Shown here in pieces: positions 11,858 through 23,931 of a stretch of 64,000 nucleotides of DNA (its first letter is position 1; every line of letters starts with the position of its first letter). Both the position numbers and the translations under genes were made by a program. Under the pieces are notes generated by a model. The model saw only the letters and a list, made by a program, of their open reading frames with translations, was not told the DNA's origin and searched no databases. Source of the stretch: Pyrus communis (taxonomy: Eukaryota; Streptophyta; Magnoliopsida; Rosales; Rosaceae); the NCBI RefSeq assembly GCF_963583255.1, contig NC_084809.1, positions 2,932,001 through 2,996,000 of the forward strand, in the 5' to 3' direction.

Positions 11858-14225
11858 TCACATTCTTGTCTCGTAGAAGTAAGTTGTGGAGACGGCCTGA
11901 CCTTCAACATCGTATGTACGAACCAGTCTCTGTCTCTTGGCAGGACCCTCGAGCCAACAGAACTCCAAATGGAACGACAATGATTCTGCAACATTGTTTC
12001 CCACATCACATGGGCATCCCATGTACATGCCTCCGGGCAATAGAGTCATCTGGTAACCTCCGTTGAAAGTAATCAAGTTGTCCGACTTGATTCCTGTCCA
12101 AGGCACATTAGTGGTAACATCACCCGCAGCGGAGGTGGAAGTGATGCCCTGACATAATTTATGAATGATGGGAAATGAAATGTAAGAAAAGACAGATACG
12201 TAGCAAATTATAAACCAAAAATAATAGGTATCCTTATGTTTTTTGAGTAATGAGTTCCTTGATTATCTGCAATTTTATCAATGAAGCATTTTGATTTTAC
12301 GTTCCACGCTCTTTCAAGAGGGATTTAATTGGAGTGGAAGATACCTGAATCACTTGGCCCTTATCATCCATCTCAAGTGTCGCTACCGTATCAGCTTCAG
12401 CCGTTGTTGATCCATAAACACCGCTTCGTTTTGTTACAGAGTGACCTTTCCACGTACCAAGAAATGGCACAATCCTGTCTGTGTTTTCCTGATACCATTA
12501 AAAGGAAACTTAATTTTATACATCACAGCCAAAAACAAAAATGCAACTATAAAAACCCAAATTTCAGTGCTACTAACTTTCTTTGTGAAACTTACCATAT
12601 TATTGTCGAGGGCAGGAGGAAGAACTGCCCCATCTCCTCTTTCCTCCAGGAAGATGACAATCATTTCAATAATGCCTTTTGGGTCCATGATGTGGAAAGC
12701 TCTTACTCGCATATCTTTCTCTAGTGAATGCAGACAACTTTCGCATACAATTGCAGGATGACGGGAAGGAAGCTTTAGATTTCTACACAATGAACAATAT
12801 TGAAAAGACAAATAGATATAAGGTTAGTAAAACAATTTCAGTTAGAAATGCGACGGAGATCAATATATATTATGAAATAAAAGAAACAAGAAGCTCAAGC
12901 AGAATAACAAGAAACATGTTGACCAAATGCACCTTAAGTCGACACACCAATGGACGAGAAACATGTTTTTACGCAAATTACTATAGTCTCATTGTTTATA
13001 GTTTCATAAGGGAATCATAAAGAACATCATTTGAGGGAGGAACCACTCACTTTGGTGATTCTTCACCGGTGTCATCTTCCCCAAGAACCCCTTGTCTTAA
13101 CACAGTTTCTAACATCCCAGCCGTCTGGTACCTTAGTGAAAACGCTTTCTCATTGGGGAAGAAGCCAATCTGCAGACTAATCACAATGGATGTTCAACAG
13201 AAAACAATTCATCACAACAACTAATCTCTAAGCTATATCTTCACTGGCAGTAACCGAGTAGCGATCCTATCCCCAGTCACTCGGAAAACTTCACCTGTTG
13301 ATACTTGTCCACGGTAAACATGTTGGTTTCTTTAATTTTGTATTCTGCCCACTCCACCTCATCATCTAATTCAGAAAACGAAGTGCTTGATGGAGCTTGC
13401 TTAATATACAATCTGCAAAGCATGATATCATCAAATCATCAGAACAAATTAATAATGCTCACTGACATTCATTACACAGAATTAATTTTGTCCAATCTTA
13501 AAACTTTTCGCCCATCCGAAACTTACGTTTGAATGAGACTGATGAGTTCATCTTCCCCATAAGAGCTAGCTGCAAGCTTTGTATTCACTTTATGCAACAG
13601 ATTCCCAACAGTATCAAATTGCTACAAAACCACTCAAACTAATAAATAATCAGAACTAATCAATCATGAGGACCCATCTGATTCCTCTTAAATGAACATA
13701 ATTTATATGTTTGGCTGCCCAGAAAATGCAGGAACAAAAATTCAATCTTTCACTAACTAATCCCAGAAACCAAATTAAGGACCAACCAACCCAACAAAAT
13801 TACATGCATTTTGCTCAGAAGTTTTAAAAATATTGCAGCCTTGATAAACAAAATATAAAACAAAAGACCATTTTGATTTCTCATCTTTTGCTTCGTTTTC
13901 TCAGCAACCAAACACATTACAAATTTTGGAGAGCAAACTAGATACTTACAAAGAAGGAACCTTGCCAATTGCCTACGTTGAGCTTAACAAAGCGGCGAAG
14001 ATTGTCGATGCTCATGGCTTCCTCGCTGGGCTTTCGAGCTTCGTCTTGAACTGAGGTGGAGGACGACGAGTTGGAAGCTCGGATTACGGGGCTCCGGATT
14101 GTAGAAATGGGGCAAGAAAAGGGGTTTGGGGTGTGAAGGTTGGTGCGTAGGAGTTGGATTTTGTTGAGGCTCGGTGGGTTGGGAATGGGAGGGAGTGAAA
14201 GGGAGTAGCAGTAAGTGGAAGCCAT
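11858..14225 (-). CDS. Plastid-targeted DUF3598/calycin-like protein
   Basis: Seven exons fit GT-AG sites and keep phase: 14225-13950, 13621-13527, 13412-13295, 13169-13051, 12782-12596, 12488-12345 and 12148-11858, giving 409 residues. Residues 1-55 are rich in Ser, Pro and Leu with few acids and look like a chloroplast transit peptide. The mature part opens with NLRRFVKLNVGNWQGSFFQFD, here split by the first intron, the W-x-G-x-F-x-F signature I associate with the cyanobacterial/plant DUF3598 calycin-like family. A second WKG motif (FLGTWKGHSV) in exon 6 suggests a second beta-barrel half. The C-terminus carries GIKSDNLITFNGGYQM and ends TYFYETRM. No enzyme residues are evident; a small-molecule or pigment-binding role is only inference from the fold. 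The family name is from memory of motif style; the gene model is firmer than the name. Confidence 0.75.
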
Positions 14226-14982
14226 GAAAGCAAGGGCAGGAGGATTCCGAGGAAGAAGAGCTCAGAGCAGAGTACAAGTAGTTGCTCTGATTTATCATCT
14301 TATCTGAAAAAGGCTTTTAGGATATTTGAAAGAGTCCAACCTCAAAAGCCCATTTTTGACAACCACCAAAAATCCTTCAAACGCCCATGCTTGTTTTTTA
14401 CTTGAAACTATTTGGGTAAAGCCTGCTTCAAATCGCAGTATGTAAGGAGTTGACATGATAATAACACGTTAGTTAAGCGGTTGTGTTAATTTTTAATTGC
14501 GAGACACAACAAAGATATATTTGTGAGATATGGTTTTATTTGATATTTCGGAAGCCTATTATTGCTTAGGAGAAACAAGTAAATGGATCGAATACAACAT
14601 GACATGACATGAGAAGTAAATATGCGAATGAGTTTGAATTGATTTATTTCAGAACGAAAAGTTAATGAATCAGGCTTTAGTTGAGTATTGTATCAAAGTT
14701 TCATTTATAAAGCATATTTTGCTCAGCTTCCTTACAACACATAACAATCCAAACAAGATACTAATCGACTCGAACAAACATTGATTTTATGGGGGTAAGA
14801 TTTGAGGAGAAAAAGTCGATGAACTTGAATCAAAAAACAAACGAACGAACAAAAACGCGGACCAGACCTAGCTAAATAGTGGCCGAACTTCTTGAACTTA
14901 GATCTCATCAATCTTATTCTCTTGCCGGAGCCTGCCTTGATTGATGTCCTAGGCTCGTAGCCAGCGACGGAAAATATACTAA
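14226..14982. other. Intergenic
   Basis: AT-rich spacer between the calycin-like gene and the F-box pseudogene. I see no gene or repeat in it. Confidence 0.6.
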
Positions 14983-15963
14983 TTAAAGAGAAAGGGAGTT
15001 GACCTCATCTTGTTTCCAAAGCCCTTCCTCATATTTATACCACTTGATAATCCCCATATCCACCCTAATCCTTTGGCACATGATGCAATGATCTAATTGC
15101 GTGCAGGTTATAAATCTTAGCAGCCGAGAAACCATGTTAAGAGTAAACGGATCAAGTTTGTCAAGAATTTTTTCGTAGTAACGAGGCGTAGGTACATCAA
15201 TTACAAGGCAATGCGATATGTTGAGAACCTGCAGGTGGCGTAAGCCTCCCAATAGAACGAGTAAGGCCTCCTTTCTCATCTTCGTGCACTGGAGGCTTAA
15301 GACGCTGAGATTTGGAAGAGATGAAACTAGGGTTGAAGCGAATAGTCTAGTACACTCACCCTGAATGATCTTTAGTTCCCTGAAATTCTTGCAGTTTTTA
15401 GAAATCTCCTCCATGAGGTATTGAGGATCTTCTAGGGCAGGAATCGTGAGCGATTCAAAGTCTTTTCAGCAGCCGAGGGCCTTGCACATTCCGGTCTTGG
15501 TTATTCTGTTCCAATCTGGCAAAACCAATCGTCTCAGCTTAGGGCATCTTTCAGCTTCATAAATTAAGAGATGGTCGGGGACATATAAATTGCGATTAAA
15601 CAATAAGCTCGTTATGTTTCCCATACTGAAACCCAATGAAACCTTCAAAACATGACTCAGTGCCAAATCAGACTTGCTTGTAACATAAACATAGGGTTTA
15701 TATTGGCTTGGGATGAAATCTATTTTCATCCTTAACAAATCAAGTGTAGTAAAAACTCGAGAGGAGTAGTCAAGAATAACCGAACGCCATGTGCTACAAA
15801 CGGCACTGCAACGAACATAAACAATGGCTGAAGTTAAATCTGAGATTCTGCCGAGACGCTTAAAAATCTCACTCAATATGTCAGGTTCCATGTCTCCCCA
15901 TCTTCGAAAATCAACATCTTCCATTGCTGTTTCTCTTTTCCTTTTTCTGGCCACCACCTCCAT
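14983..15963 (-). pseudogene. F-box/LRR protein (At3g48880-like) with an in-frame stop
   Basis: F-box proteins recruit substrates to SCF ubiquitin ligases. The frame starts at 15963 (MEVVARKRKRETAME), has an F-box (RRWGDMEPDILSEIFKRLG, about residues 20-38) and LRR-like blocks (LRRLVLPDW, LSVLSLQCTKM, LQVLNISHC), and ends with a Cys-rich tail DHCIMCQRIRVD. At 15468-15466 a TGA interrupts the frame between TGC and AAA GAC. The intact relative at 19537-21307 has TGC TGG AAA GAC there, so Trp has become stop; the frame then continues without another lesion to 14983. Unlike the relative it has no intron at the Arg-Cys junction before LRRLVLP. It may be a recent pseudogene or make a truncated F-box protein of 165 residues. 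A sequencing error is possible because only one base differs. Confidence 0.8.
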
Positions 15964-16996
15964 TGTAATTTCATTGTTTCTTATGTTTAAGCAATCAGAG
16001 AGGCTTCGGGAGGTTGATCTCTTCTAATTATATACAAACTGAACTAAAAAACCCTAGTCCCACAAGGGCTAGGAAGGAAGTTACTTCGGTTCCCTTGTGT
16101 TATCAGGTTTCCCTTCTTTTATGAGGATTCCTTCTTACACAAGAATAGTTTCTTACTTTCTTAGGAATCGTATTCATTGGAACCTAAGTCCTAATGTATA
16201 TTTTCTGAACATTATGATATCTCTTTTTGCCGAACTTTTTTTTACGTATTGGTCTGGTACTTTTAAATTGACCACTGTGATAAAAAAAATAAATAAATAA
16301 ATAAAAAACAACAACAACAACAACTGTTAATCATGGTCCAATCGAATTTCTCTCATTTTTCTGTCAAATATAAGGTTTAAGTGTCATTTCATTTTCATTG
16401 TCTCTATTTATTATTACTCTTTAATTATTTATTTTTACATTCAATTCAAGATGGCGAATTCGATATCAGATTAGTTTGCTCATTGTGTAGCTTAGCCGAA
16501 CTGACTGGTCTCTCCTTTAGTGTAAAATATATCGTTGTATAAAAAAAAAAATATATATATATATATAAGATGCATGGCATGGAACTATCTCCAATTATCC
16601 TCCTTATTTTAGGTTTAACAATTGAATAATACTTGGCTATCTAGAAGGTGATTTGTAGTTCATACTTTGTGTTTATAATCAAAATCGTTAACATTATAAA
16701 CTAATCTATAAAAATACTACAAAAAAATCCCCCTATTCTGTCTTTGCCTCTCTCCTCTATCAGTTGCATGCCCCCTTCTCTCTCTCGCCTCTATCTGTTG
16801 CTCCCAGTTAAAAATCGAAAAAGACAAAATCTTGGCCTATTACATATGTTTAGCTTCTTCTTTTTTTTTTTTTTTTTTTTTCAAGTAATTTTTGGAGAAA
16901 AAGATAATGATTTAAATTGGATGGTGAGAGACCCACTGCAAAATTTCAAACATTAATTTAAAGAAGTTGCTAATTTACTCAAACGAACAACTGACT
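15964..16996. other. Intergenic with simple repeats
   Basis: AT-rich. Contains (AAC)n near 16307-16325, an A10(TA)n tract near 16540-16567 and a T-tract near 16858-16881. No gene seen. Confidence 0.6.
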
Positions 16997-18673
16997 TTAT
17001 GGAGATTTGTTAGGGATGTGGAAATCAAACTTGAAATCAACAGGACCGGATTTTTCCCCTGTATCCATGTCTTCATCATTTGGTATGCCCTCAACATCAT
17101 CCGCGTCTTGGTATTCGGGCTTCACACGCCGAACGGGGATTGTAACGGAGTACACGGTGCCTAGGTCCTGATCTTCCGAGACACTAAGCTGGACTTTATC
17201 CTGCGAGTCTATTTCCACAAAATCGGATAGAGCTCCGACAATGTTGCTCACAATCTTCTGTTTTGCCTCATCAGTTACTGTGCATCGATCAGAGAAGAGG
17301 ATCATCTGCAACCGCTGCTTTGCAATCTTTGCATTGGAAGTCCTTCGGGTCGATGGTGAAGGGAGCAATATCTTCCATGCCAAATTCAAGCGCTCGAAAA
17401 AGCTCATGTTTATAGCATTGAGGAGAAAGCCTTCTGTTTCTTGGTTTATAGGTCCTGGAAGGAGTTCACTGTTTCCTTCAATTCCAAATGATTGGTCATA
17501 GTGACACTTTGAGTTTGAGCTATAGCAAACTAGATTTGAGAAAGACGTTTGATTCATCACAAGCGAACTGCCTCCGCCATTGAATCCGTTACATTTTACC
17601 TGCATACATATGAGAGAGCATCAGACCTGAAATATAGACAATTCCTTGAAGTTGAAGCCATATGACAGCAGTATGTGTCTGAGAGGATAGTTAGACAAAT
17701 CTAATACAACATAATTCAGTAAAAACATGTGCAGGGAAACATCACATCCTTGCAGTTGAAGCCTTATGACAAATTTAGGTGTTTAAGAGGATTTTTGATC
17801 AATCTAATAGAACCGAAATCAGTAAAAACACCAGCGTGTTTGTACTGAAAGTCCAGTGGTTCAGATCTTGAAAGAGAAGTGCCTTGGACCTACCAGAGTG
17901 ATCAAAAGATCCCCCTTTCAAGCAAGGAATTTGGTTAGCAAGGAAGACGAAGGGACAGAAAAAAGTTGAAGCATGTTGATCAACTTGGCTAACATCCTCC
18001 CGCTCTAGTATTACATATCAGAAATCAATTTATCATAAATCCAAACACCATTCTTGTATTTCTTCCTCTGCAATGAGCAGATATTTTCACTTTCACAACA
18101 AAACTAAACAAAAGAATCAGGCGCTATGCGTTACTCCCAAACCGCCCGGTTTAGGTATTCTTCAAATGAAATCTGAAAAACTAGTCAAATCCAAATTTCT
18201 AAAATTTACTTGACAGCAGGGAAAATTAGTGCAAAATCTCAGCACCTACATAATCAAAGCAATAAAAAATTTGTCCCACCATTCACCTTCCAGAAAAAAA
18301 CACCTACATAGCTGCTGCTTTAATATTTCCATCCAATAATGTTTCTTTTCATATTAAATTTTCATAAATTGACATTAAAAGGATAAATAGACAGAACAAC
18401 GACAAGTTAACACAGAACCACTAGCCATGGAAAATCAAATTGTAAACAAGACTTGGGAATTTCCAGCAATGTATGAGGCAACTGGAGATAAAATCTAGAA
18501 ACCCAGTTGGATAAATGCATGAAATTTCAAATCTTTTGCAGAAAAAGAAGCAAAAATAAAAGGGGGAAAATGCAAACCTTGGAGGGTTGGAGAGAGATTC
18601 CCAGAGAGTGGTGGTGCTTAAAAGGGCAAGTTCCAAAAATTGCAGAGATTCCAAAATCACCAGAAAAAGCCAT
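16997..18673 (-). CDS. MINE1: Plastid division site regulator MinE
   Basis: Chloroplast homologue of bacterial MinE, which with MinD places the FtsZ ring at mid-plastid. Two exons, 18673-18578 and 17599-16997, join in phase 0 to give 232 residues (Arabidopsis MinE1 is 229). Residues 1 to about 90 are a Ser/His/Asn-rich transit region starting MAFSGDFG. The MinE core starts at about residue 98 with SFFERLNLAWKIL. It continues through NAKIAKQRLQMILFSDR, the MinD-binding anti-MinCD helix region, and the topological specificity domain ALSDFVEIDSQDKVQLSVS up to VTIPVRRVKPEYQD. A plant-specific acidic tail follows (DDVEGIPNDEDMDTGE). The frame is complete and all conserved blocks are present. Confidence 0.95.
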
Positions 18674-19536
18674 TTTTCTTTTACTATCTAAATATGTATG
18701 AATTCTCCGGAAATATATCAACTGGGTTTTTGGTTCTCTCAGAGCTTCAGCTGAAGTGTGGCGTTATGTACTTGGGTCGGTTTTAACGGTCTTAACGGAA
18801 GAAAGAGGGAAAGTAGCAGAGGGTATTAATGTAATTGTGTAACTAAACTGGGCCAAGAAAATTAGAAAACCTGTATTTGTGCGTTGGTCAAATATACGGA
18901 GCGTACAAAGAAGGGGAGGGGAAGTGATGACACGATGGGGTTTTGTTGTTTATGCGAGGAAATATAGTATTGTCTCGTATTGAAAAGTTGAGGCACTTTG
19001 CATTAAACAAAGTTTGGTTAATCCTGTTATTGTTAATTGGTTAAGATGAAACCTTAACATTCCTTAATTGAGACGGTGAAATTGTGTTAGTTGTGCTGGT
19101 ACTCGTATATGGACAGTTTCAGAATAGGTGTGCATGGGACCATATGCTTAAATGGTGAGTCCTCAAATGATCGTAGATTTCAAATAAAAATCGAGGAAGT
19201 GAAAAATTAGAGTATTCTAATGAACAAACTATAAAGACTATTTTACTAAAAGGAAAAATAAAGAAACGAGAATGTTAAGACGGTTATAAATTGAGGACTA
19301 CATTTTTACTAATCTTAATTTCTAATAAGCAAGATATACGACTCGAATCATAACCTAACAAGAAAACTCAAATAATTTAATAAACCTGAAAATACTATTA
19401 TTTTCCAACAAATTAATGTTCAAAGAAACAATCCATCTCATTTAAATTGAAACCTCAACATTATATATCGAGCTGTCCAAAGAAATCGGTTCTATTTTCC
19501 CACAAAACTAATTATTATTAGTTTCATAGTAACTAT
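18674..19536. other. Intergenic
   Basis: MinE 5' flank followed by AT-rich sequence. No gene or repeat recognised. Confidence 0.6.
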
Positions 19537-21307
19537 TCATATATTAAAAGCAAGGGAGTCCACCTCATCTTCATGCCACCTGTCCTCCTTGTCCCTTTGG
19601 TAACAAACTCGGCAAACGATACAACGATCGGATTGCATGCATGTTATAAAACTCTGCAACCGAGAAGCCTTGTCAAGAATTATCCAATTAATTTTTATCC
19701 AGAAGCAATGTGAAATATTGAGAACTTGTAGCTGTTTTAGGTCATCCAATACAGTGTGTAAATCGCTACTCGTGAACTTTGTGCACCGGAGGCTTAAAAC
19801 CTTCAGTTTCGGAAGATATGCAACTAGGGTTGAAGCAAAGCCATGATGACAAGTACCCATAAGTTTAAGTTCACTGAAGTTTTTACAGTTGCTGGAAATC
19901 TGCTCCAACAGGTACGGGAAATTTGTATTATCTGGAGATATTGTCAGCGACACGAGGTCTTTCCAGCAGCGAAAGGACTCGTATATTCCAGTGTCGCTTA
20001 TTGCGAAGCAACTTGGAAGAACCAGTCGTTTTAACTTTAGGCATCTACATGAGATTGGTTCAGGAAAACAATTAGTCATCAAGACATTCACCTTGTCAAT
20101 ACACAGTTATAGAGTTTGTTCAAATTATCTTCTAAGTTTATAGACGATCTGCTAAAATAATCAGAAATCAAATTCTTATTGTTGAAATAATCAAAATTGA
20201 ATATTGATGACATGTCAATCAAATATCAATGACATAACAATTTTTCATGTTATCTGTTTGTATTACTATTTAAGACCATTTTGGCCCAATTAAAAAATGT
20301 TAAGTGTTCCTTTTTATAAGTTCAAGAAAATTAAATAACATGTCCATATTTTACATGTGTTAAAATATCATTGAACAAAACCAAAAGGTGAATACACATT
20401 AGTGAGTACACAAAATTATCATTATCTTTGTATGGCATTAGTTGGTGTTTAGAATTGTTGAATTTGATAATTCATTATATTTATGTCGAGTGAAGAAATG
20501 AACGTCAACATGCATGTTTTGTCCAACTTGAGACTAGTTTAGCCGTACTCCATGATTACTAAACTTTTGAAGTTGGCATCCATTTCTTCTTCTAAACTTG
20601 AGTCATCTAATTCAATTCAATTAGAGATACTAAACGAGGTCTACATTTTTATCGTATATTTATATCTCCTATACTAGTAGGTTATGTGTTTTCCAAGGGT
20701 ACATCAGATGAAGTTAGTTTGTACAAGACTCCTGGTTATACTTTCAACTGAAACGATAACAGATAAACAAGAGTATTATCACTAAACAAGTAGATGATAA
20801 TTACAGCAACATTAGCTAATAATCCCATTTTTTTATAACCATTTGTACTCTTAATTAAAACCCTAAAATCCATCTACTGACGATAAAATTACAAATAATT
20901 AAAAAATGTGGCCAAATTACGCACCTTTTAGCAGCACAGGTAATGAAGGCATCGTCACCCAAGTAGGGACTGGAAACTAAGGTTGTCACGTTTCCTTGAC
21001 TGAGACTCAATAAAGCCTTTGAAACACCACTCAGAACCGACGGAGAATCATAAACTGGCTCTATTTCCATGACTGAAAAATCAAGCGTACTCCAAAGCAC
21101 AGAATTATTGCATATATAGGAACGCAGCGTATTAGAAATGGCGGCACAACGAACACGAACAAGTGCTTTCGTTAATTCGGAGCTGCCACTGGAAAAAATC
21201 TTGAACCATATGTCCGTAGGCAGGTCTTCCCATCTTCTCACGCTCATTTGGGAGTCATCATCCACTTTTTTTCGTTTTTCTGGTGGAAAGTCAGCGCCGA
21301 CTTCCAT
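19537..21307 (-). CDS. F-box/LRR protein, At3g48880-like, intact
   Basis: Predicted SCF ubiquitin-ligase substrate receptor. Exons 21307-20925 and 20044-19537 join through an Arg codon (AG|A), giving 296 residues; the intron is about 880 bp and AT-rich. The ATG at 21307 (MEVGADFPPEKRKK) was chosen because the frame upstream has no ATG. The F-box is VRRWEDLPTDIWFKIFSSG (about residues 23-41), followed by CAAISNTLRSYI and WSTLDFSVMEIEP. LRR-like segments are LKRLVLPSCF, LKVLSLRCTKF and LQVLNISHCFW. The tail has the same Cys cluster (DRCIVCRVC) and ends in DEVDSLAF as the paralogue at 14983-15963. Target unknown. Confidence 0.85.
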
Positions 21308-21818
21308 AGCAGTTTTTTTATTTCTTTTTCCAAACAACTAGCCTTATCTTTTGTTGTGTTTTCTTTGAGCAGATATATTTTGTTGGCTTTAAGATGTCTT
21401 ATACAGAGATACAAGGGAAAACCCTAGTTTTTTCTTTTGGTGCGTGAACTACGGAGGGCCGAAGCCCAACAACTAGAAGACACCATGCCTTGCCCCCACA
21501 AATGTTATCAAACCATGTGATATTATTCTTTAAAAAGGAATCAACGGGTGATTTCCTCACCTCAGTCCATCATTTTGCTAGCCGAGAAAAGCATTTCAAC
21601 CTTCCTGGCTATCATCGTGTGATTCACCCTAGAAATCAAACTCAAGATGTGCCGAGTGAAATATGGGTTGGAATTCGTCCCCAAACCACTAAGGCACCTT
21701 GTGGTAGTTTATCAAACCATGTGATCTTATAAGCAAGAATGTGATCTTATTTTTGCTAGTAACAATTCCCTTTCTGTAAGAAATGTGTTCTTCAGTGAAA
21801 TGTAATCTAAGTACGAAC

Positions 21819-21985
21819 TGTTGGTGTGAGTTAACCATATAATTTAGGAATGTAATCCTTTAATTGATTCTTTGTATAACTGAGATTCTTATTTCCTATT
21901 ATGTGAGATATTGTACAACTATATATTTACCTCCTAGAGAAAAGAATAATATATACAATTCAAACCCTAAACACTTTATCTTTAT
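21819..21985 (+). repeat. 5' LTR of the degenerate Copia, internally deleted
   Basis: About 165 bp against 264 bp for the 3' LTR. The missing part of the 3' LTR lies between two copies of CAATTCAAACCCTA (around 27255 and 27345), consistent with deletion between short direct repeats. The right boundary is approximate. Confidence 0.75.
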
Positions 21986-23931
21986 CTTGGCATCAGGGGC
22001 AGGTTCCGACCTGTCTCTTCCCAAAACCAACCCTAAAATCACTCAACACCGTACAATCCACAACCAAGGGTGCATTATGAACAAACCCTGGTTTTTGAAA
22101 AAATCTGGAACCCACAAACCTAACCCTTGTGGCTTTGGAAACAACAAAGCTGCAAACAAAATCAACCAACACAAATCAGTACATGCAATGGCTGAAGAAA
22201 AGAAAAGCGGTGAGATAATTCCCATACAAACCAAGTCTATACAAAGTAGGTCTACAAACACGATTTCAATGGCTGCTGTTGTTGAAGACTCGCGTGCAAT
22301 GTATGCTGTTGTAGCAGGCCAAACAGGGCCCAAGACAGTTTTCTCAGTCCACGGTCCAGAGGGAAAAGCAGCTGTTGCACCGACAGAAGACACAGGTCCA
22401 ATGCAATCTTTAATCGTACAGATTTCAATAAATTATGGTTATGACGATTCAAGTAAAATTGGTATTGCATTCACAGCATCCATTAAACGAGATTCCGGTT
22501 GGATAATTGATTCCGGAGCTACGGATCAAATGACGTATAATGAATTCCTGTTTCACCACTTAATCGTGCTATTCAAGGAGAGTGTTATCACAACAAACAG
22601 TGAAATTGCTCTAATTACAGGAGTGAGTTCCATCACACTTACTCCCTCTCTATCTTTGCATAACACTCTTCTTGTTTCTTCATTGTCGAATCATTTACTT
22701 TTTGTTGGTCAAGTAAGTTACAGAACAATTAGATTGTGTTGTACTCATGTTTCCCACTTTTTACCTATTACAGGATATCCAGACACGGGCGATCATTGGG
22801 TGTGGTACTAACAGGAGAAGGATATATTATGTGGATGATGTGGTACTGGGCCGAGTCAACCAAGTGAGCAGTGGTCACAATAACAAGATCAAACAAATTT
22901 GGTTATGGCATCGTCGACTAGGACATGCATCTTTCAGTTATTTAAGAAAATTACTTTCGTTTTTATTTAATGGTGTTTCATACTCGAATTTTCAGTGCAC
23001 TGAGATTCTTGCAAAAAGTTATCGTACTTCTTACCATTTAAGCTTCAATAAAAGATTAATGTCTTTTGAGTTAATTCACTTTAATGTATGGGGTCCTCCA
23101 CCAATAGCGAGGCGCTATGGTATTCGGTGGTTTGTTATTTTTGTAGATGATTGCACCAGAATGGCTTGGCTCTATACCATTAACCAAAAAAGTGACGTTG
23201 GGCAAATTTTCCAACAGTTTTATCGTATGATTGGAAATCAGTTTTCTCTTCCTATCAAAGTTCTTAGATCCGATAATGGTGGAGAATATCTTAATTCTAA
23301 ATTATCACAATTTTTCGCGGAGCACGGCATACTTCATGAGACTACTTGTCCTCAAACTCCTCAACAAAATGGTGTGGTAGAACGTAAGAACAGACATATC
23401 TTGGAAACTAGATGTGCTCTTCCAATCAGGGCTCATGCTCCTCATGCTTGTTGGGCAGATGCAATTATATATTTCGTTTATCTCCTTAATCGAGTGCCTT
23501 CTCGAGTTCACAAGTTCCGAACTCCCATGGAAGTCTTGACGGATTATGTCACTCTACCATTTTCTCTCCAATTATCACCCAGCATATTTGGATGTGTGGC
23601 TTATGTGCATCTTCACAAGAATCAACGAAGTAAATTGGATCCGTGTGTTGTTCGTTGTGTATTTCTGGGATTTAATAGCCAACAAAAGGGATACCAATGT
23701 TACCATCCACCTACTAAGCATTTCTATGTCACCATGAACGTCACGTTTTCCGAAATCGAGATGTTTTTCATCACTAATCAAGCCCACTCTACTCTTCAGG
23801 GGGAGTTGAATAGTACAGACAAAGACTATAGTTGGTTTGATGTCCCACATGAACGGGACGTCCCAACAGTGCAAGTGAGATCGAGATTGAATATGTGGGT
23901 GTTGTGAGCAACCTACTTGACTGTGCCTTAA

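Noticed and set aside
12329..13020. Several plus-strand frames overlapping the calycin-like gene
   Set aside because: Antisense shadows of exons 5 and 6 and adjoining introns; the minus-strand exon chain keeps phase throughout.
21490..21732. Open frame upstream of block A with a repeated ATCAAACCATGTGAT phrase
   Set aside because: No recognisable domain. It only overlaps the start of the duplicated block.
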